A stretch of 64,000 nucleotides of DNA from Lineus longissimus (Eukaryota; Nemertea; Pilidiophora; Heteronemertea; Lineidae): assembly GCF_910592395.1 (NCBI RefSeq), contig NC_088313.1, positions 8,496,501-8,560,500 of the forward strand, read 5' to 3'. The notes below the pieces were generated by a model. The model was not told the origin of the DNA and made no database searches. It worked only from the letters and a program-made list of their open reading frames with translations. Positions 46,361 through 58,215 of the stretch are shown piece by piece (the stretch's first letter is position 1; the number at the start of each line of letters is the position of its first letter). Made by a program: the position numbers and the translations under genes.

Positions 46361-48623
46361 ATGTCAGCCAAGCTTTTAAAGGAGTATTTAGCAGTAGGCA
46401 CTACATTAGGTCTGTCTGGTGAGCCATTGCGAGTTCGTCGACAAGCACATGCAAGGATATGCTGAAAACGCCGCGGAAGAAGCCGAACGCGCTGAAAGGG
46501 TAGAAGCAAAAGCCAATGCCGCCGCCGCCGAGGCCCGTGAAGAACGTCGCTTGACTCGTGAGCATGAAAGAGAGATGCAGCTGAGCAGATTAGAAATTGA
46601 ACGCGCTAAAGCCGCCACCGCAGCAAGTGGCGCAGCCCGTGCCGACCCAGCTTTCAAGATGCGGCCTCCAGAAATTCTAAAGTTTGATGAAAAACGCGAT
46701 GACATGGATGCGTATATCGCACGGTATGAACGCGTTGCGACGCAACAGAGATGGAATAAGGACGAGTGGGTTTTCCGCCTGAGTACTGTATTAACTGGTA
46801 AAGCATTGGACGCATGTAGTCAAATGAAAACTGTTGATGCATCTGATTATGATAAGGTGAAAACGGAACTGTTGAAAAGATACCAACATACTGAAGAAGG
46901 GTATAGGCATAGGTTTAGGGAGGCGAGACCTGAGAAAGGCGAGAACTCCACCCAATTTTTGGCAAGGCTAGATAGGTACCTAGATAGGTGGGTTAGTCTA
47001 TCGAATTCTGACCAGTCTTATGAAGGTTTGACCGATCTTTTGCTTAGGGAGCAGTTTGTCAATGCATGTCACAGATCACTCGCTCTGTTCCTTGGAGAGA
47101 GGAGTCCGAATGATGTGAATGAGATGGCAAGATTGGCAGAGCAATACATGGAAGCTCATGGTGCAAATAGCTTGAATGGCGTAGGTTTCAATAAGCTTAG
47201 TTTAGGACAGGATCAGAAGTTTAAGAATGGTAGCTCAGTAAAGAAAGCTGATACCGATTCCGCTACAAAGGGTAGCTTGGTAGGCATAAAACCCGATCCT
47301 AGGCATCATGGATGTTGGGAGTGCAATAGCACTGCCCACAAGTACGCTGATTGTAAGTTGAATCCGAGGAATGAGTCCTCGAAGTCTAGCTCGAGTCAAC
47401 CTAGGTCTAATCAGAGTGGAAATCCTGGTAGGAAAATTTTAGGTTTCGCTGCCAAGCGGAAGAGTTCTGACTATTCGAGTAGGCCTAGTGAGTGTCAGTC
47501 TGGCACCGATAGTGTTAATGGCGTGAGTGATGGCAATGTCCAGTGTACATCGTGTCAATGCAAGGGGCAAGTCCAATCCGTTGGAATGTGTAGGACAACT
47601 GTAGGAACTGACTTTCCGCCTGTTGAATGTTTTGCCGACGGTATTGTGAAACTGGCATGCGGCAATGAGTTAAAGTTAGTGACTGGAGCGTGTGATAAGC
47701 ATGCGGTCAGTGATCTCTGTCACGGCATGCCTGTTTTGAATGGGAAACTCGGTGACGTAACTGTCAAAACATTGCGTGACACAGGGTGTACTGGTGTGGT
47801 TGTAAAAAGAAGTCTTGTCAGTCCAGAGTCGTTGACAGGAAAGTTTCATTTGTGTTTCTTGGCTGATGGTACAGTTAGGAAGTGTGCGTTGGCGAATATT
47901 ACTGTGAATACACCGTATTATTCTGGAGTTGTAGGTGATGCCATGTGTATGGACAGTCCTATTTGTGAGCTGATTATTGGCAACATTCCAGGAGCGCGGG
48001 ATCCTAATAATCCAGACCTGGGTGTTGATGAATGTATAGGCCTAGATTCGGAAGAGCCGAATGGGGCAGTTACAGGTGAAATAGGCCCAGTAAATGATAG
48101 GCCTTGTGATAGAACTGTGGACGTTTGGCGTACGGTTGATGATAGGCCTCCTGTTGAGGATAGGCCCACCGTTAGTGCCAGCGATGGGAGATTGTCTAGT
48201 TGTCCATCAGATGTCGACACTGATGCATGCGCAGTGTTGACCAGAGCACAGGTTCGCAATAGGGACAAACCACTTTCCCCCTTGAAGGTCAGTGATGCAG
48301 GCAAGAATCTTGCTGAAGTTAGTTGTGACGAAATCAGGGATGAGCAGCGGCGTGATGCCACCTTGAGTCGATTGTTTGAAAAGGCCCAGATAGGAAAGAA
48401 AGGAAGTTGTAGAGGTCGTTATCAGGAACGGTTTGAGGTTAGGAAAGGGTTACTTTATAGGATTTTCTTCCCTAAGGATAGTGATTCCGTCAAGCAGTTA
48501 GTCTTACCTAGCAAGTTCAGGATGAAAGTCATCCAAGTTGCGCACGAGTCCATAGTCTCAGCCCACTTAGCTATTCGCCGCACGATAGACCGTATAGGAA
48601 GTTGTTTCTATAGGCCAGGTTGA
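46361..48623 (+). pseudogene. GMR1-like gag-protease and integrase zinc-finger segment
   Basis: The natural start is probably the ATG at 46361; a small indel near 46430 shifts it into the main frame (open from 46419). In order: an Ala/Glu/Arg-rich coiled coil (main-frame residues 10-75), a capsid domain with a Y-x-x-R-Y-E-R-V-A start (85-245), one CCHC knuckle CWECNSTAHKYADC (about 298-311), a protease with DTGCTG (about 452) and the HHCC zinc-binding end of integrase (His near 709). Translation stops at TGA 48621-48623, with a second in-frame stop TAG at 48666-48668. Both look like point mutations, because the same frame carries on into the integrase core. Confidence 0.88.
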
Positions 48624-48704
48624 TCAGGTGATGTCACTCGGTTTTGTCAGTCATGTGATGTCTGTTAGAAGACGATTCCCAAGGGTAGAGTTCAGAAGGT
48701 TCCG

Positions 48705-50564
48705 TTGGAGTCGATGCCGATCATCTCTGAGCCGTTTGATAGGATTGGTGTGGACTTAGTAGGCCCTATACATCCTCCCACGGAATCTGGAAATAGGTAT
48801 CTGTTGACCATGATGGACTATGCAACCAGATATCCGGAGGCGGTGGCACTTCCCAGTGTTGAAACAGAACGTGTCGCCGAAGGCCTGTTTAGTATGTTTA
48901 GTAGGCTAGGTTTCCCATCTGAAATATTGACAGATCAAGGGACGCAGTTCATGTCCGACGTCATGAAGGAAGTTAATAGGTTACTATCCATAAAGTCTAT
49001 TTCGACCACCCCGTACCACCCTATGACCAACGGTTTGTTGGAGCACTTCCATTTTACATTGAAGCAGATGCTTAAGAAGCTGTGTGCAGATAAGCCTAGG
49101 CAGTGGGATCGATATTTGGATGCGGTATTGTTTGCGTACAGAGAAGTCCCTCAGGAAAGCTTAGGATTTTCTCCATTCGAACTTCTCTATGGTAGAACTG
49201 TCAGAGGACACATGCAGATTTTGAAAACCTTGTGGACAGAAGAAGTGTCCAATCCCGATTTGAGAAACACGTATGAGTATGTGCTAGATTTACGTAATCG
49301 TATGGAAGAGACATGTAAGCTGGCCCATGATTCCGTACGTCAGTCTCAGACACGCGCCAAACATTACTATGACAAGAAGGCAAGGCCTCGCACAATGAAA
49401 GTTGGCGATTTAGCATTAGTGTTGTTACCCACTGATAAGAACAAGCTTCTTATGCAGTGGAAAGGTCCGTTTGAGGTCATTGAAAAGATAGGCTCGAATG
49501 ATTACAGGGTTGATCTCGGATCCAGGAGGAAGGTGTATCATATCAATTGGTTGAAAAGGTATGTTCGCCGAGACCGTGTTGCTGGTTCTGTGTTGCCTGA
49601 TTGTGACAGTCACGTGACTACTGGAGTCACGGTGATTGACTTTGAGCCTGACACTGACGAAGGCGATTTTGAGTCTTTCGTTAGGCCTAGTGCAGTGCAG
49701 GGTAAGGGGACTTATCGGGATGTTCACATTTGTCCTGACTTGACCCCTGAACAAAGACGGCAGGTACTTGACTTACTGGAGGAATGTCAAGATATATTTA
49801 CTGATGTCCCGGGAGCCACTGATTTGGTGATGCATGAGATTCACTTGGTAGATGAGGATCCGGTTCACGTCAAGCCTTATCCAATCCCATATGCGATGAG
49901 AGATCAGGTGAAGAAGGAAGTCATTGAGATGTTGCGTCTTGGTGTGATTGAACCTTCCAACTCAGCCTATAATGCAACGATCGTTTTGATAAAGAAGAAG
50001 GATTCTTCGATCAGATTCTGTCTTGATTTTCGCCACTTGAATTTGAAGACAAAATTTGACTGCGAACCCATGGCCAATACGGATGACATCTATGCCAAGC
50101 TTGGAGGTGACAGGTACTTTAGTAAGTTTGACTTTTCCAAGGGCTACTGGCAGACTATCATTTCCGAGCGATTTAGAGATTTCACACAATTCTCGACCCC
50201 CGAGCAAGGCTGTTTCCGCTTTTGCCGCACCCCATTTGGATTGAAGAACAGCGGAGCTACATTCAACCGCCTGATGCGCAAACTGCTTGCTGATATTGAC
50301 AACGTTGAAAATTTCGTCGCTGACGTAATCGGTCACACGGTACCTTGGAATCAGCATATAGTCATGTTGCGCGCGTTTTTTACCAAAGTTCGAGAGAACA
50401 ATCTCACTGTCCGCCCGCCAAAATGCTTCATAGGATATCCGGGAGTGGATTTTGTGGGAAATGTAGTTGGAAATGGGAAGGTTGCAATGGACGAGGGTAA
50501 ACTTGAGCGCGTGATAACGTCACCGCTGCCCGCAACGAAGAAACAGCTTAAGTCATTCTTGTGA
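48705..50564 (+). pseudogene. GMR1-like integrase core, GPY module and reverse transcriptase
   Basis: This is in the same frame as the upstream segment. The integrase core has its acidic residues in GVDLVGP, TDQGTQF and NGLLEHF. A GPY-type module follows (WKGPFEVIEKIG...YHINWLKRY, about 49455-49560). RT begins near 49740 with PYPIPYA, IRFCLDFR and FSKFDFSKGYW. At the catalytic box the expected Y-x-D-D is FVAD (50313-50324): the first Asp is Ala, from a GCT codon, which should abolish polymerisation. The frame stops at TGA 50562-50564 and reopens in the same frame. That stop, the two upstream and the lost Asp argue for a dead copy. Confidence 0.9.
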
Positions 50565-51122
50565 ATGGCCGGTTGGTTTAGTAATTTCATCCCGCAGTTT
50601 TCGGAGCACTCCTCACCGCTTTCAGATATGACGCGCAAAGGTAGTTCTAATGACCTTGTTTGGCATGACACGGAACGGCGAAGCTTTGAAAATTTGAGAA
50701 ATGCGCTTTCGGAACGACCAGTGTTGAGGTTGCCGGATTTCGAAAAGCCATTCGTGATTCAGGTAGATGCGAGTGGCTTAGCCGTGGCAGGCGCTATGTT
50801 GCAGGAGCATGATGGCAGGTTACACCCGTTAGCGTATTGCAGTCGAAAGTTGTTGCCTAGAGAGAGGAATTACTCATGTATAGAAAGGGAAAGTTTAGCG
50901 TTAGTTTTTGCAGTGAAACGATTTGAGAAGTACCTAATTGGTCGTGAGTTTTTGTTGTATACGGATCATCAACCACTGGCATGCGACAAGACGAGACAGA
51001 TCGACAATGCCAGGGTTATGCGTTGGGCGATGTACTTGCAAAGTTTCAACTTTAAGATTCGTGTCATTAAAGGTAGTGAAAATAGGATCGCGGATTATCT
51101 CAGTCGATCGTTTAACGTGTGA
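50565..51122 (+). pseudogene. GMR1-like RT connection and RNase H domain
   Basis: This continues the RT-RNase H frame after the stop at 50562. It has W-F-x-x-F-I-P, an RNase H core starting V-D-A-S-G (first acidic residue near 50768), the E-R-E-S-L-A motif (50887-50905) and Y-T-D-H-Q-P-L (about 50961). It ends in I-A-D-Y-L-S-R and a stop at 51120. RNase H forms the C terminus of the polyprotein, because integrase is upstream. Bases 51123-51439 are the 3' untranslated part. Confidence 0.9.
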
Positions 51123-51439
51123 GTGTTGGCTCGTTATCGCTTACGGACATTGTTGTACATATATGGACTATTCAGATACATCGTTCAGACGAGTACTGGT
51201 CTAGCAAAGACCATACAGTTGTGATATTGCGCAGGTTTACAGTTGCAAGTTGTCCATAGTTAATTAGTTAAATTTTGTACTTCAGTGGTACATGTATGCG
51301 TTATAGTCCGTCGTTGAGTAAGTGAGTCACTGAGTGACTGCGTTTGTTCTCGTAATTGGAGATTCTAGTTTGCTTAAGTTAGTTCAGGTCTATCTTTAAA
51401 TTTTGTAAATCTTGTATGTCCAAACTTAGGAGGGGGATG

Positions 51440-51745
51440 TGTAACATACCACCCTTGCTTTCACCCCTATTGCTTAATAATGGTAGCAACCATCAGCATA
51501 TAGGCCTTGGTCGCGTTGGCCTCGCCCGTTTTGGTCCCTGGTCTTTTGGCCGCATAGTAATTGGACATGCAAGAGCAGAGCAAGAACAGCCGTAAGTTTT
51601 CGTTTTAGTTCGTAGTTTGCCTTTGGTGCGTATTTTGTGATATGTTTACGTTTACTTATGTTTGTATATGCTTTTTTAGGTTTCATAATAAAACGCAGTA
51701 GAGGAAAAAGCCTTCGTTGATTCGCCGCAGCTCTTGGTTGTGACA
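51440..51745 (+). repeat. 3' LTR of the GMR1-like element
   Basis: It runs TGTAACATACC...TTGTGACA and is the same length as the 5' LTR. The target duplication GTTGG follows directly. Bases 51746-52130 downstream hold no gene. Confidence 0.9.
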
Positions 51746-52129
51746 GTTGGTCTCCAACGAACACAGTGGTGGACACTGCACATCACATGGAGATGAGCCG
51801 CCATCGATTGACGATGGGGCCTACATATGTACTGTCATGACTGTTACTTCTTCTTCTTCTTCCGTTAAGTTAACTTCCTGGAACGAGTTTACAATCCCCG
51901 ATCACACCCCAAAAAAGGTCATCGGTTGACTAACGAAGCACCACTGTTCAATGGATTTATAGTTGAATGCGATCAAACTACGTCATTTCCGATCGGGGAT
52001 TGTAAATTTTAACCCACTTCCTTCATCATATTGAAGATTAATGTAACTGGTAATGTGTGTGCGCAGCGGGTAAATGGCCCAGATGTTGGTGGCCACTTAT
52101 GAGCCAAGCTCAAGATGTTACAGAGCTCT

Positions 52130-53690
52130 TTATTGTCGGTTATTGTTTAATGATGGATTTTCAGTCCAGTCTTGAATTGCTCAAGACTGGAGCTGGTCAC
52201 GACCACCTCGGGCAAACTGTTCCACAACCTTATAGATGAGGGGAAGAACGAGTTCTTATAGATGTCTTTGTTTGCCCTTGGTATATGGTAGCTGCATAAA
52301 TTGGTATGCCGCCCTTTGCTTGTGAGTGGTATTAGGCCGTGGTCTCTTTCGTTCATAGCTACAAGACCGTTCCTGATTTCGTAGATCATAGCTAGCTTCT
52401 GATCCGAGCGTCTCTGTTTTAAGGTGGTCCAGTTGAGTTCCTGAAGTATCGCGCTCACGCTCGCTCTTTTTTCAAAGCGGCCTGTAACATATCTTGCCGC
52501 ACGGCGCTGTACCATCTCGATATTTCTTGTGGCCTGTTGGTCATGTGGGTCCCAAACCGATGCGCAGTACTCTAAGTTTGGACGGACAAGGGCAAAATAT
52601 GCCCTCTCCTTTATCTCTCTGGAGTTCACCCGTATGTTTCTTCTCAGGAAGCCAAGTGTGGAATTTGCTTTGGACGTCACGCTGTTTATGTGCTGCTTCC
52701 ATGATAGCGTAGCTGTTATTGTGACCCCGAGGTACTTTGCTTTGTCTGCTCGCCTTAGTTTATGGCCTCTCAGATGGTATGACCGGAGTACTGGATCCCT
52801 TTTTCTTGTTATAGACATCACCTCGCATTTGTCGGGGTGGAAAGCCATGAACCAATCCTGCTCCCATTTGGACAGACAGTCTAGGTCCTTCTGCAGTGTG
52901 TATGGCGAATCGGCGCTAACAGTTATATACATTATTGTATCATCTGCGAAGAGTCTAATCCTTGATCTGACTTCATCTGGCATGTCGTTTATGTAAAATA
53001 GGAACAGACATGGCCCCAGGACCGAACCTTGAGGGACACCCGATAGCACATCACCGAGTTCCGACCTCTCCCCGTTGAGTACCACCCTCTGAGTTCTCCC
53101 TGAAAGAAAGCTCTGGAGCCATCGGTTGGTGTGGCCACGGATGCCGTATCGTCTTAGTTTGTGGCAGAGCCTGAGCTATTCCACTTTGTCAAATGCTTTA
53201 GCAAAGTCCATTATTACCAAATCGGTTTGTTTGCCTTTGTCCATGTTTCTTGCCAGGTCGTCAATGAAACCTAGTAGTTGAGTTTCACAAGATCTTTTGT
53301 CTCGAAAGCCGTGTTGGAGATCATACAGGAGGTTATGATTGCGTGCGTGCCTCATGATGTTACTAGTTACAACATCTTCCATTAACTTGGAGCAGATACA
53401 AGTCAAGGAGACTGGCCTATAGTTGGCCGGATCTGATTTGTCCCCTTTCTTGTAGATGGGCGTCACTAGGGCATGTCTCCAGTCGCTTGGTACCACTCCT
53501 TCCATCAGGGACCGACTGAATATCATAGTCAAAGTGGGCGCCAGGACTGAGGACAGCGTTTTCAGTATCCTTGGACTGAAATTGTCTTGGCCCGCTGCTT
53601 TATTTGGGGTCAGGTTGTTTAGGAGTTTTTCGACGCCTTGGACGTTACCTCGATGTTACTGTAGTGTAGGCTACGTAATGTATGATGAAT
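52130..53690 (-). mobile_element. 5'-truncated CR1/Jockey-type LINE, reverse transcriptase
   Basis: Minus-strand reading starts around 53690 with an N-K-A-A-G-Q-D fingers motif. It passes TPIYKKGDK, NYRPVSLT and D-F-A-K-A-F-D, meets one in-frame stop near 53175, then has PQGSVLGP, the catalytic FADDT (about 52955) and the thumb region. It closes with L-W-N-S-L-P and a stop at 52147. The endonuclease domain is missing. One stop in an otherwise open RT suggests moderate age. The 3' end lies just left of 52147; no clear tail repeat or target duplication was found. Confidence 0.85.
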
Positions 53691-54991
53691 GTAGTAGGCG
53701 ATGTCTGAAGATTCCCAGTTTGGTGCGTATAAACAATACTTTGGCCCCTATGGATATAGACTGGGCCCCTCCTGGCTCCCAACCCCCCCCCCCCCCCCCA
53801 ATCCCCCTGGCGCCCAGCCCCATACACGCCTAGGCCCTATACGGTCATCCTCGGCACCCAGTGGTTTTCCATATGCTCCAGCTCTCGCTATTACAAACCC
53901 CTGGGGAAATCCATGCCCTTCAGACGGATTGTAGCGGTAGAAAAAAAAGCGCCCAATCAGAGCGTCGGTTGTATTTGAGTCTCGGAAATTCGAAAACCAC
54001 GGACCCAGGAATTAATGCTCTCAGATGCACTATCAATTGTATAGTATTTTACGCCATAGGGCTCGGGTCCGAGGTAGGTTAGTTAAATTTCAAAGATGGC
54101 CATGAAACGCGTATTTTCATTAGCTGCTATTTTTAGAACATCCGGGTATTTATGAAAATTCTGAATTTTTCAGTGTTGTTCCTTCGTATTGCGCGCACCC
54201 CGCTGCAAATTTATTTCATTACTTAATTAAAACACAATTACACGTCTACACAATGTTTAACAGCATAGAATCGATGAAGTATAAAACGATTTAACGATAG
54301 GATTATCTTAAACTTAATTCATATACATTTTATTGTCATATAAAACACTATATATACATACATTACGCACAGTGTATCAGGTTATCAGAACAGCCACCCT
54401 TCGCTGTCGATTCTAATGGATTTTCTCAGGGTTTTGTATGGGACGTAGGAGTATCAAAAACCTGAAGCTCAGGATGTATATGGTCGGCCATATGTACATG
54501 CCACTGCACTGGCACTGCTGGCAATACCAGGCATGGCAGCATGTGCCTTCAAACCGGTAACCAGGTAGGCCTATGTTCTGGTCCTTCCGAATCCCTAACC
54601 GGTAGCATGCAATGTAGGCCTAGATGTAGTATAACAAGAGCACTATCATAACAAATGTAATCCGTAGTAAAGTTGTTATCTTTACCTGGGGTGTTATATT
54701 TATATAATATGTTTAGTCTCTGGCCAGTCCAGAGTACATTGTATTTCTGTATAGGCCTATGTAGGGAATCTTGAATGTTACGACCTGGTGTTATGTAACT
54801 CTTTGTATCTCTTTGTATATAAGGAGGCTGTTCGGCAGTGCCATATAGACAGACCGGTCAAGGAATAACAACACCTTCATATATTATATCGTCTCTATTT
54901 CGTTCACCACCGTATTGAAGAACTCGGAGTTACTGCCAGCTGGGGGTAACACAAACATGCTTGATATTATTTCTTTATTTTCTTTCAGACC
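53691..54991. other. Non-coding stretch, possible LTR-like promoter sequence
   Basis: This includes a poly-C tract (about 53784-53800) and AT-rich DNA. At 54789-54951 a TGTTATG...GGTAACA segment has a TATATAAGG box near 54818, which looks like LTR or promoter sequence. No target duplication supports a defined element. Confidence 0.35.
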
Positions 54992-55607
54992 ATGTCGTCA
55001 CGAAAATTGTTTACTTTCACTCTTGCGAAGGATTTAATCTTGCTGAGGGAGGTGGTGACAACTAACCCTTATGAGAAGGAGCCATCTGATTGGAAAACCG
55101 TGCACAAGAACTTCATTGCAGCTCTGGAGGCCCACAAACTAATTGTTCGTGTTGGTGACAACCCTGTGCCCTTACCAACGGAGCGATCCATCACGGACCG
55201 AATTGGAAGTTTGATATCAACATTAATTAATTTGTTAAAGATGAATTAACATCTCTTAGAGCGTAAGTGAAGTAGTAATTTACTTTGAATACTAAATGAG
55301 CCAATTGGATGATGCATAAAACTCCATTGCGGCGCATTAGCTTTGTCATGAAATTAGATTGACATACAATACATGTATTTGTATACTAGTATTCATTGGC
55401 TTATTCTGGTTTCTTTCAGATCTGGTACAGATGAGGAGGTCACTGAAAGGAACGAATTATTAAGAGAGGTCAGGTCAAGATGATAAAGGACGAGGTGAAT
55501 AGTGTAGTGGAGAAGACAAAAGAAGATAATAAGAGAAAAGACCGAGAAGAAGAAGAAAAGGCCAAAACTATCCGAAAAAGGGCAATGGAGGGTATGGTAA
55601 AACAAGG
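54992..55607 (+). pseudogene. SANT/Myb-like DNA-binding gene fragment, two exons
   Basis: Exon 1 opens with ATG at 54992 and a K-D-L-I-L-L-R-E-V-V-x-x-N-P-Y-E-K stretch followed by a W at the expected helix position. This is a Myb/SANT-like pattern common in proteins linked to invertebrate DNA transposons. A frame change near 55215 leads to a donor at about 55265 (GC|GTAAGT). Exon 2 begins after the AG at about 55420 with S-G-T-x-E-E-V-T-E and becomes a charged Lys/Glu coiled coil, again with a frame change, up to a donor near 55605. The associated element and function are unknown. Bases 55608-56101 show nothing recognisable. Confidence 0.5.
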
Positions 55608-56101
55608 TAAGCCTAATGCACCCTTCTCATCATTTTGGGCTGTGTCATCAGCCATGTAGCAGTAGATTACTTTTTTGTGAATATATTTCAGCCGTAAGCT
55701 GTGACAGTATTGCTTACCTGTATAATTATGATTGTGCTATGAAGACAATCTAAGACGTTTAGTTCCTGTAGACAACTATATGTGTCTCTCTAATCAATCA
55801 TGCGGTTTAAGCCCTGACCAGAGTCTGGAATGCTTATATTCATTCATGAGATTAAAAGCTGTTTACGTTATTATATAAAGAATTCTTCCATCCATGGTTA
55901 CTACCAAGCAACCTATGAGATACGACCGCAACACGACATGGTGTCAGATCAGTGAAAATGACTATTAATCGCCCATATTTCGAGTCTGAAGTGAGTAAGA
56001 TTATTCAGTGCATTGCTTGCTATCCTTCGTGTACATAGCCTGTACATCGACGTATGCATCTGTACAAAGCCTTTACACTCGTGCACTAAGAAGACCATAT
56101 A

Positions 56102-58188
56102 CTGTAAAATATGCGATAAGCGAACGGCCCACAAAACTGGTCGAGAGGAAATCATTGCGTATACATGTGCAGGTCCTTTGAAATAGGCCTACATGACGCT
56201 AATGACACGATTTATTGAGCATGTACATGTACCACAAAATCCATGTCTGATATCCCTTTGAATTTAGATGACATTGAATAACCGATGTAAAGCTGGCCTA
56301 CTCGTGCATTTAAGATTGTCAATCGCAAGCGTCAGCAAGAAACCAAAATGATGTGCACTGTCATTTTTTGCATTTTGATAATGTTTTCTGATTTCGTTCA
56401 TCCAATGGATAATGGTGACATCAATAATGTTGATGAAAATGTCGATGCCTCACTCCTGCTCGGCGTCACCGATCGTATTCACTGGCGGAGAAAATCCGTC
56501 TGCTCGATGACTATGAAAACGAAAACATCAGGCAGCCTCATGGGATTTCATCGGCCTAGTTTGCCAGGGAGCATAACATCCCCTCCGGGACAATGCGCCG
56601 ATGGCTCCGCGAAGAGGATGACCTCCGAGAGAGACATCGCGAAACTACGAGCAGGCAGGTCAACAGGCGCAGACAAAGACAAAGAGGCATTGGTGAGTGC
56701 TGTATTGTACTTTTAACAGAGAATTAACGCCATCTTCCATGTCATTTTCTTTTCAAATTTGATGTCCATGAGAACCTAGAACATTAAATTTGATATTGTT
56801 CTTTTCTAAAGTCCACATTTTTTTCAGCCTTATGGCCAGAGGTTGACAGGTCAGTTCGTGAATGGATGGCAACAAGGCGACAACATGGGGTACCTGTCTC
56901 GGGCGACGACATGATGATTAAAGCTGAACAGTCCTTCCGAACATGGTGGGCAGTGCTTCCCGAACAGCAGCAACAGGAATACCGGCAGCATCGGCCACAA
57001 TTAACAGACTTCAGGGCGTCCAGAGGGTGGCTAACTGGTTTTCTCTCCAGGAACGGGATTAGATTTAGGAAACAATGCAAAAATGTTACGGCTATTCCCG
57101 AAAACGTGAATGAACTTGTGGCCAATTTTTAGCAAAATGTTGCCCAGACGGTTGATGAAAATGGTATTGAACTTGTGATAAACATGAATGAAACGTTTGC
57201 ACTTTTTAACATAGCGCCACAATACACCTACAATGAAAAGGGGGCAAAACAAATTGATCTTCGCACGTCCCGAGGGAATCCGAAACTAGGATGTACCGTA
57301 ACTTTAGGGATTACAAGGGATGGGAGAAATCTGCCTGCGAGTGTGATACTCCGAGGACTGAGGGCTGACGGGGAAGTAATCCAGGATTTGAGGGAAAATG
57401 CACCGGACAATGTCCGAGTAACCGGGTCTGAAACGGGTTGGGCAAACTGGCAGACACTACTATCGTAGGTTAATGACAGTCTTCTCCCTTTTGTAGGTGA
57501 TGCCTTTCCATTTTTGTTGATATGGGACATGTTCCCAGCCCATAGAAATTACAAGGTTCAGCATCACATTGAAGATGCGCCTGGTTTTATCCAGTTGATT
57601 CCAGGAAGATGTACTTCTTTGGTCCAGCCGTTTGATAAAACTGTCATCCGTTCCTTCAAAATTAACATGCGTAAAATGTGGAAGGCCTGGAAGATCCAAA
57701 GTAATGATGAACATGGTCGTTGTGAGCCAATTACTAGGGATACGCTTTTGCGCATTATCAGCGACTCCTGGGCCCCTACAACGGAAGATGCAATCCATAC
57801 GGCCTGGCGTGCGTGCGGACTGCTTCAAGGAGATGAGCCAGTGCCAGATCACGTTGATCAAGACATTATTGATTTTGATAACATTGAAATCGAAGACAAT
57901 GGTCTAGAATTTGTAGATTTGGACGAAGAATTGACTTAAACCCAGTATAAATCATCACATCCCGTTTGTCTTTCTTTTCATCCAATTCAACTCAATGAGC
58001 CCAAGTGCTTTTGCACGAACGCGGTAGAAGTCTACCACCAATAACCCCGAGGCTGTACACCTAACCACAAGAAAACGACACTTGTCATCAGCGTCATCTA
58101 GGCCTATTTCAAAGGACCTGAACATGTATACGCAATGATTTCCTCACGACCAGTTTTGTGGGCCGTTCGCTTATCACATATTTTACAG
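56102..58188 (+). mobile_element. pogo/Tigger-like (Tc1/mariner superfamily) DNA transposon
   Basis: Inverted termini of about 110 bp start CTGTAAAATATG at 56102 and end CATATTTTACAG at 58188. A TA dinucleotide lies on both sides (56100-56101 and 58189-58190). The transposase described next lies between them. Plain TA duplications and the CENP-B-like protein fit the pogo/Tigger group. It sits just 5' of the Gypsy gag start at 58216, so it may have inserted into that element's leader. Confidence 0.85.
56420..57939 (+). pseudogene. pogo/Tigger transposase, broken
   Basis: Four segments are visible. The first is an N-terminal HTH in a secondary frame (Y-S-L-A-E-K-I-R-L-L near 56480 to W-L-R-E-E near 56610). 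After a likely intron comes a CENP-B/Tc5-type HTH (56828-57130: V-R-E-W-M, then RGWLTGFLSRNGI). The first half of the DDE domain (57136-57465) follows, and the second half is at 57480-57939. The position of the first catalytic Asp reads INMNET, that is Asn. The other two acidic sites are present (LIWDMFPAH, LVQPFDKT). Stops at 57130 and 57466, and the lost Asp, make it inactive. Confidence 0.85.
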
Positions 58189-58215
58189 TAGTATATACAT
58201 ACAGAACATTCCATC

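Larger units (their letters stand above)
45357..51745 (+). mobile_element. Full-length Ty3/Gypsy-like LTR retrotransposon with GMR1-type domain order
   Basis: The element has two 306-bp LTRs (45357-45662 and 51440-51745) that differ at about nine positions. Perfect 5-bp target duplications GTTGG flank it (45352-45356 and 51746-51750). A TGGCGACCCCGG stretch right after the 5' LTR fits a primer binding site, and an AGGAGGGGGA run precedes the 3' LTR. The single long reading frame is ordered gag, protease, integrase, RT, RNase H. Integrase ahead of RT is the arrangement of GMR1-type elements described in deuterostomes, unlike ordinary Gypsy elements. Confidence 0.92.

Noticed and set aside
47918-48361. 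147-codon minus-strand ORF in the GMR1-like element
   Set aside because: It is the antisense shadow of the gag-protease reading frame.
54789-54951. Defined solo LTR
   Set aside because: TG...CA-like ends and a TATA box are present, but no target duplication and no partner sequence.
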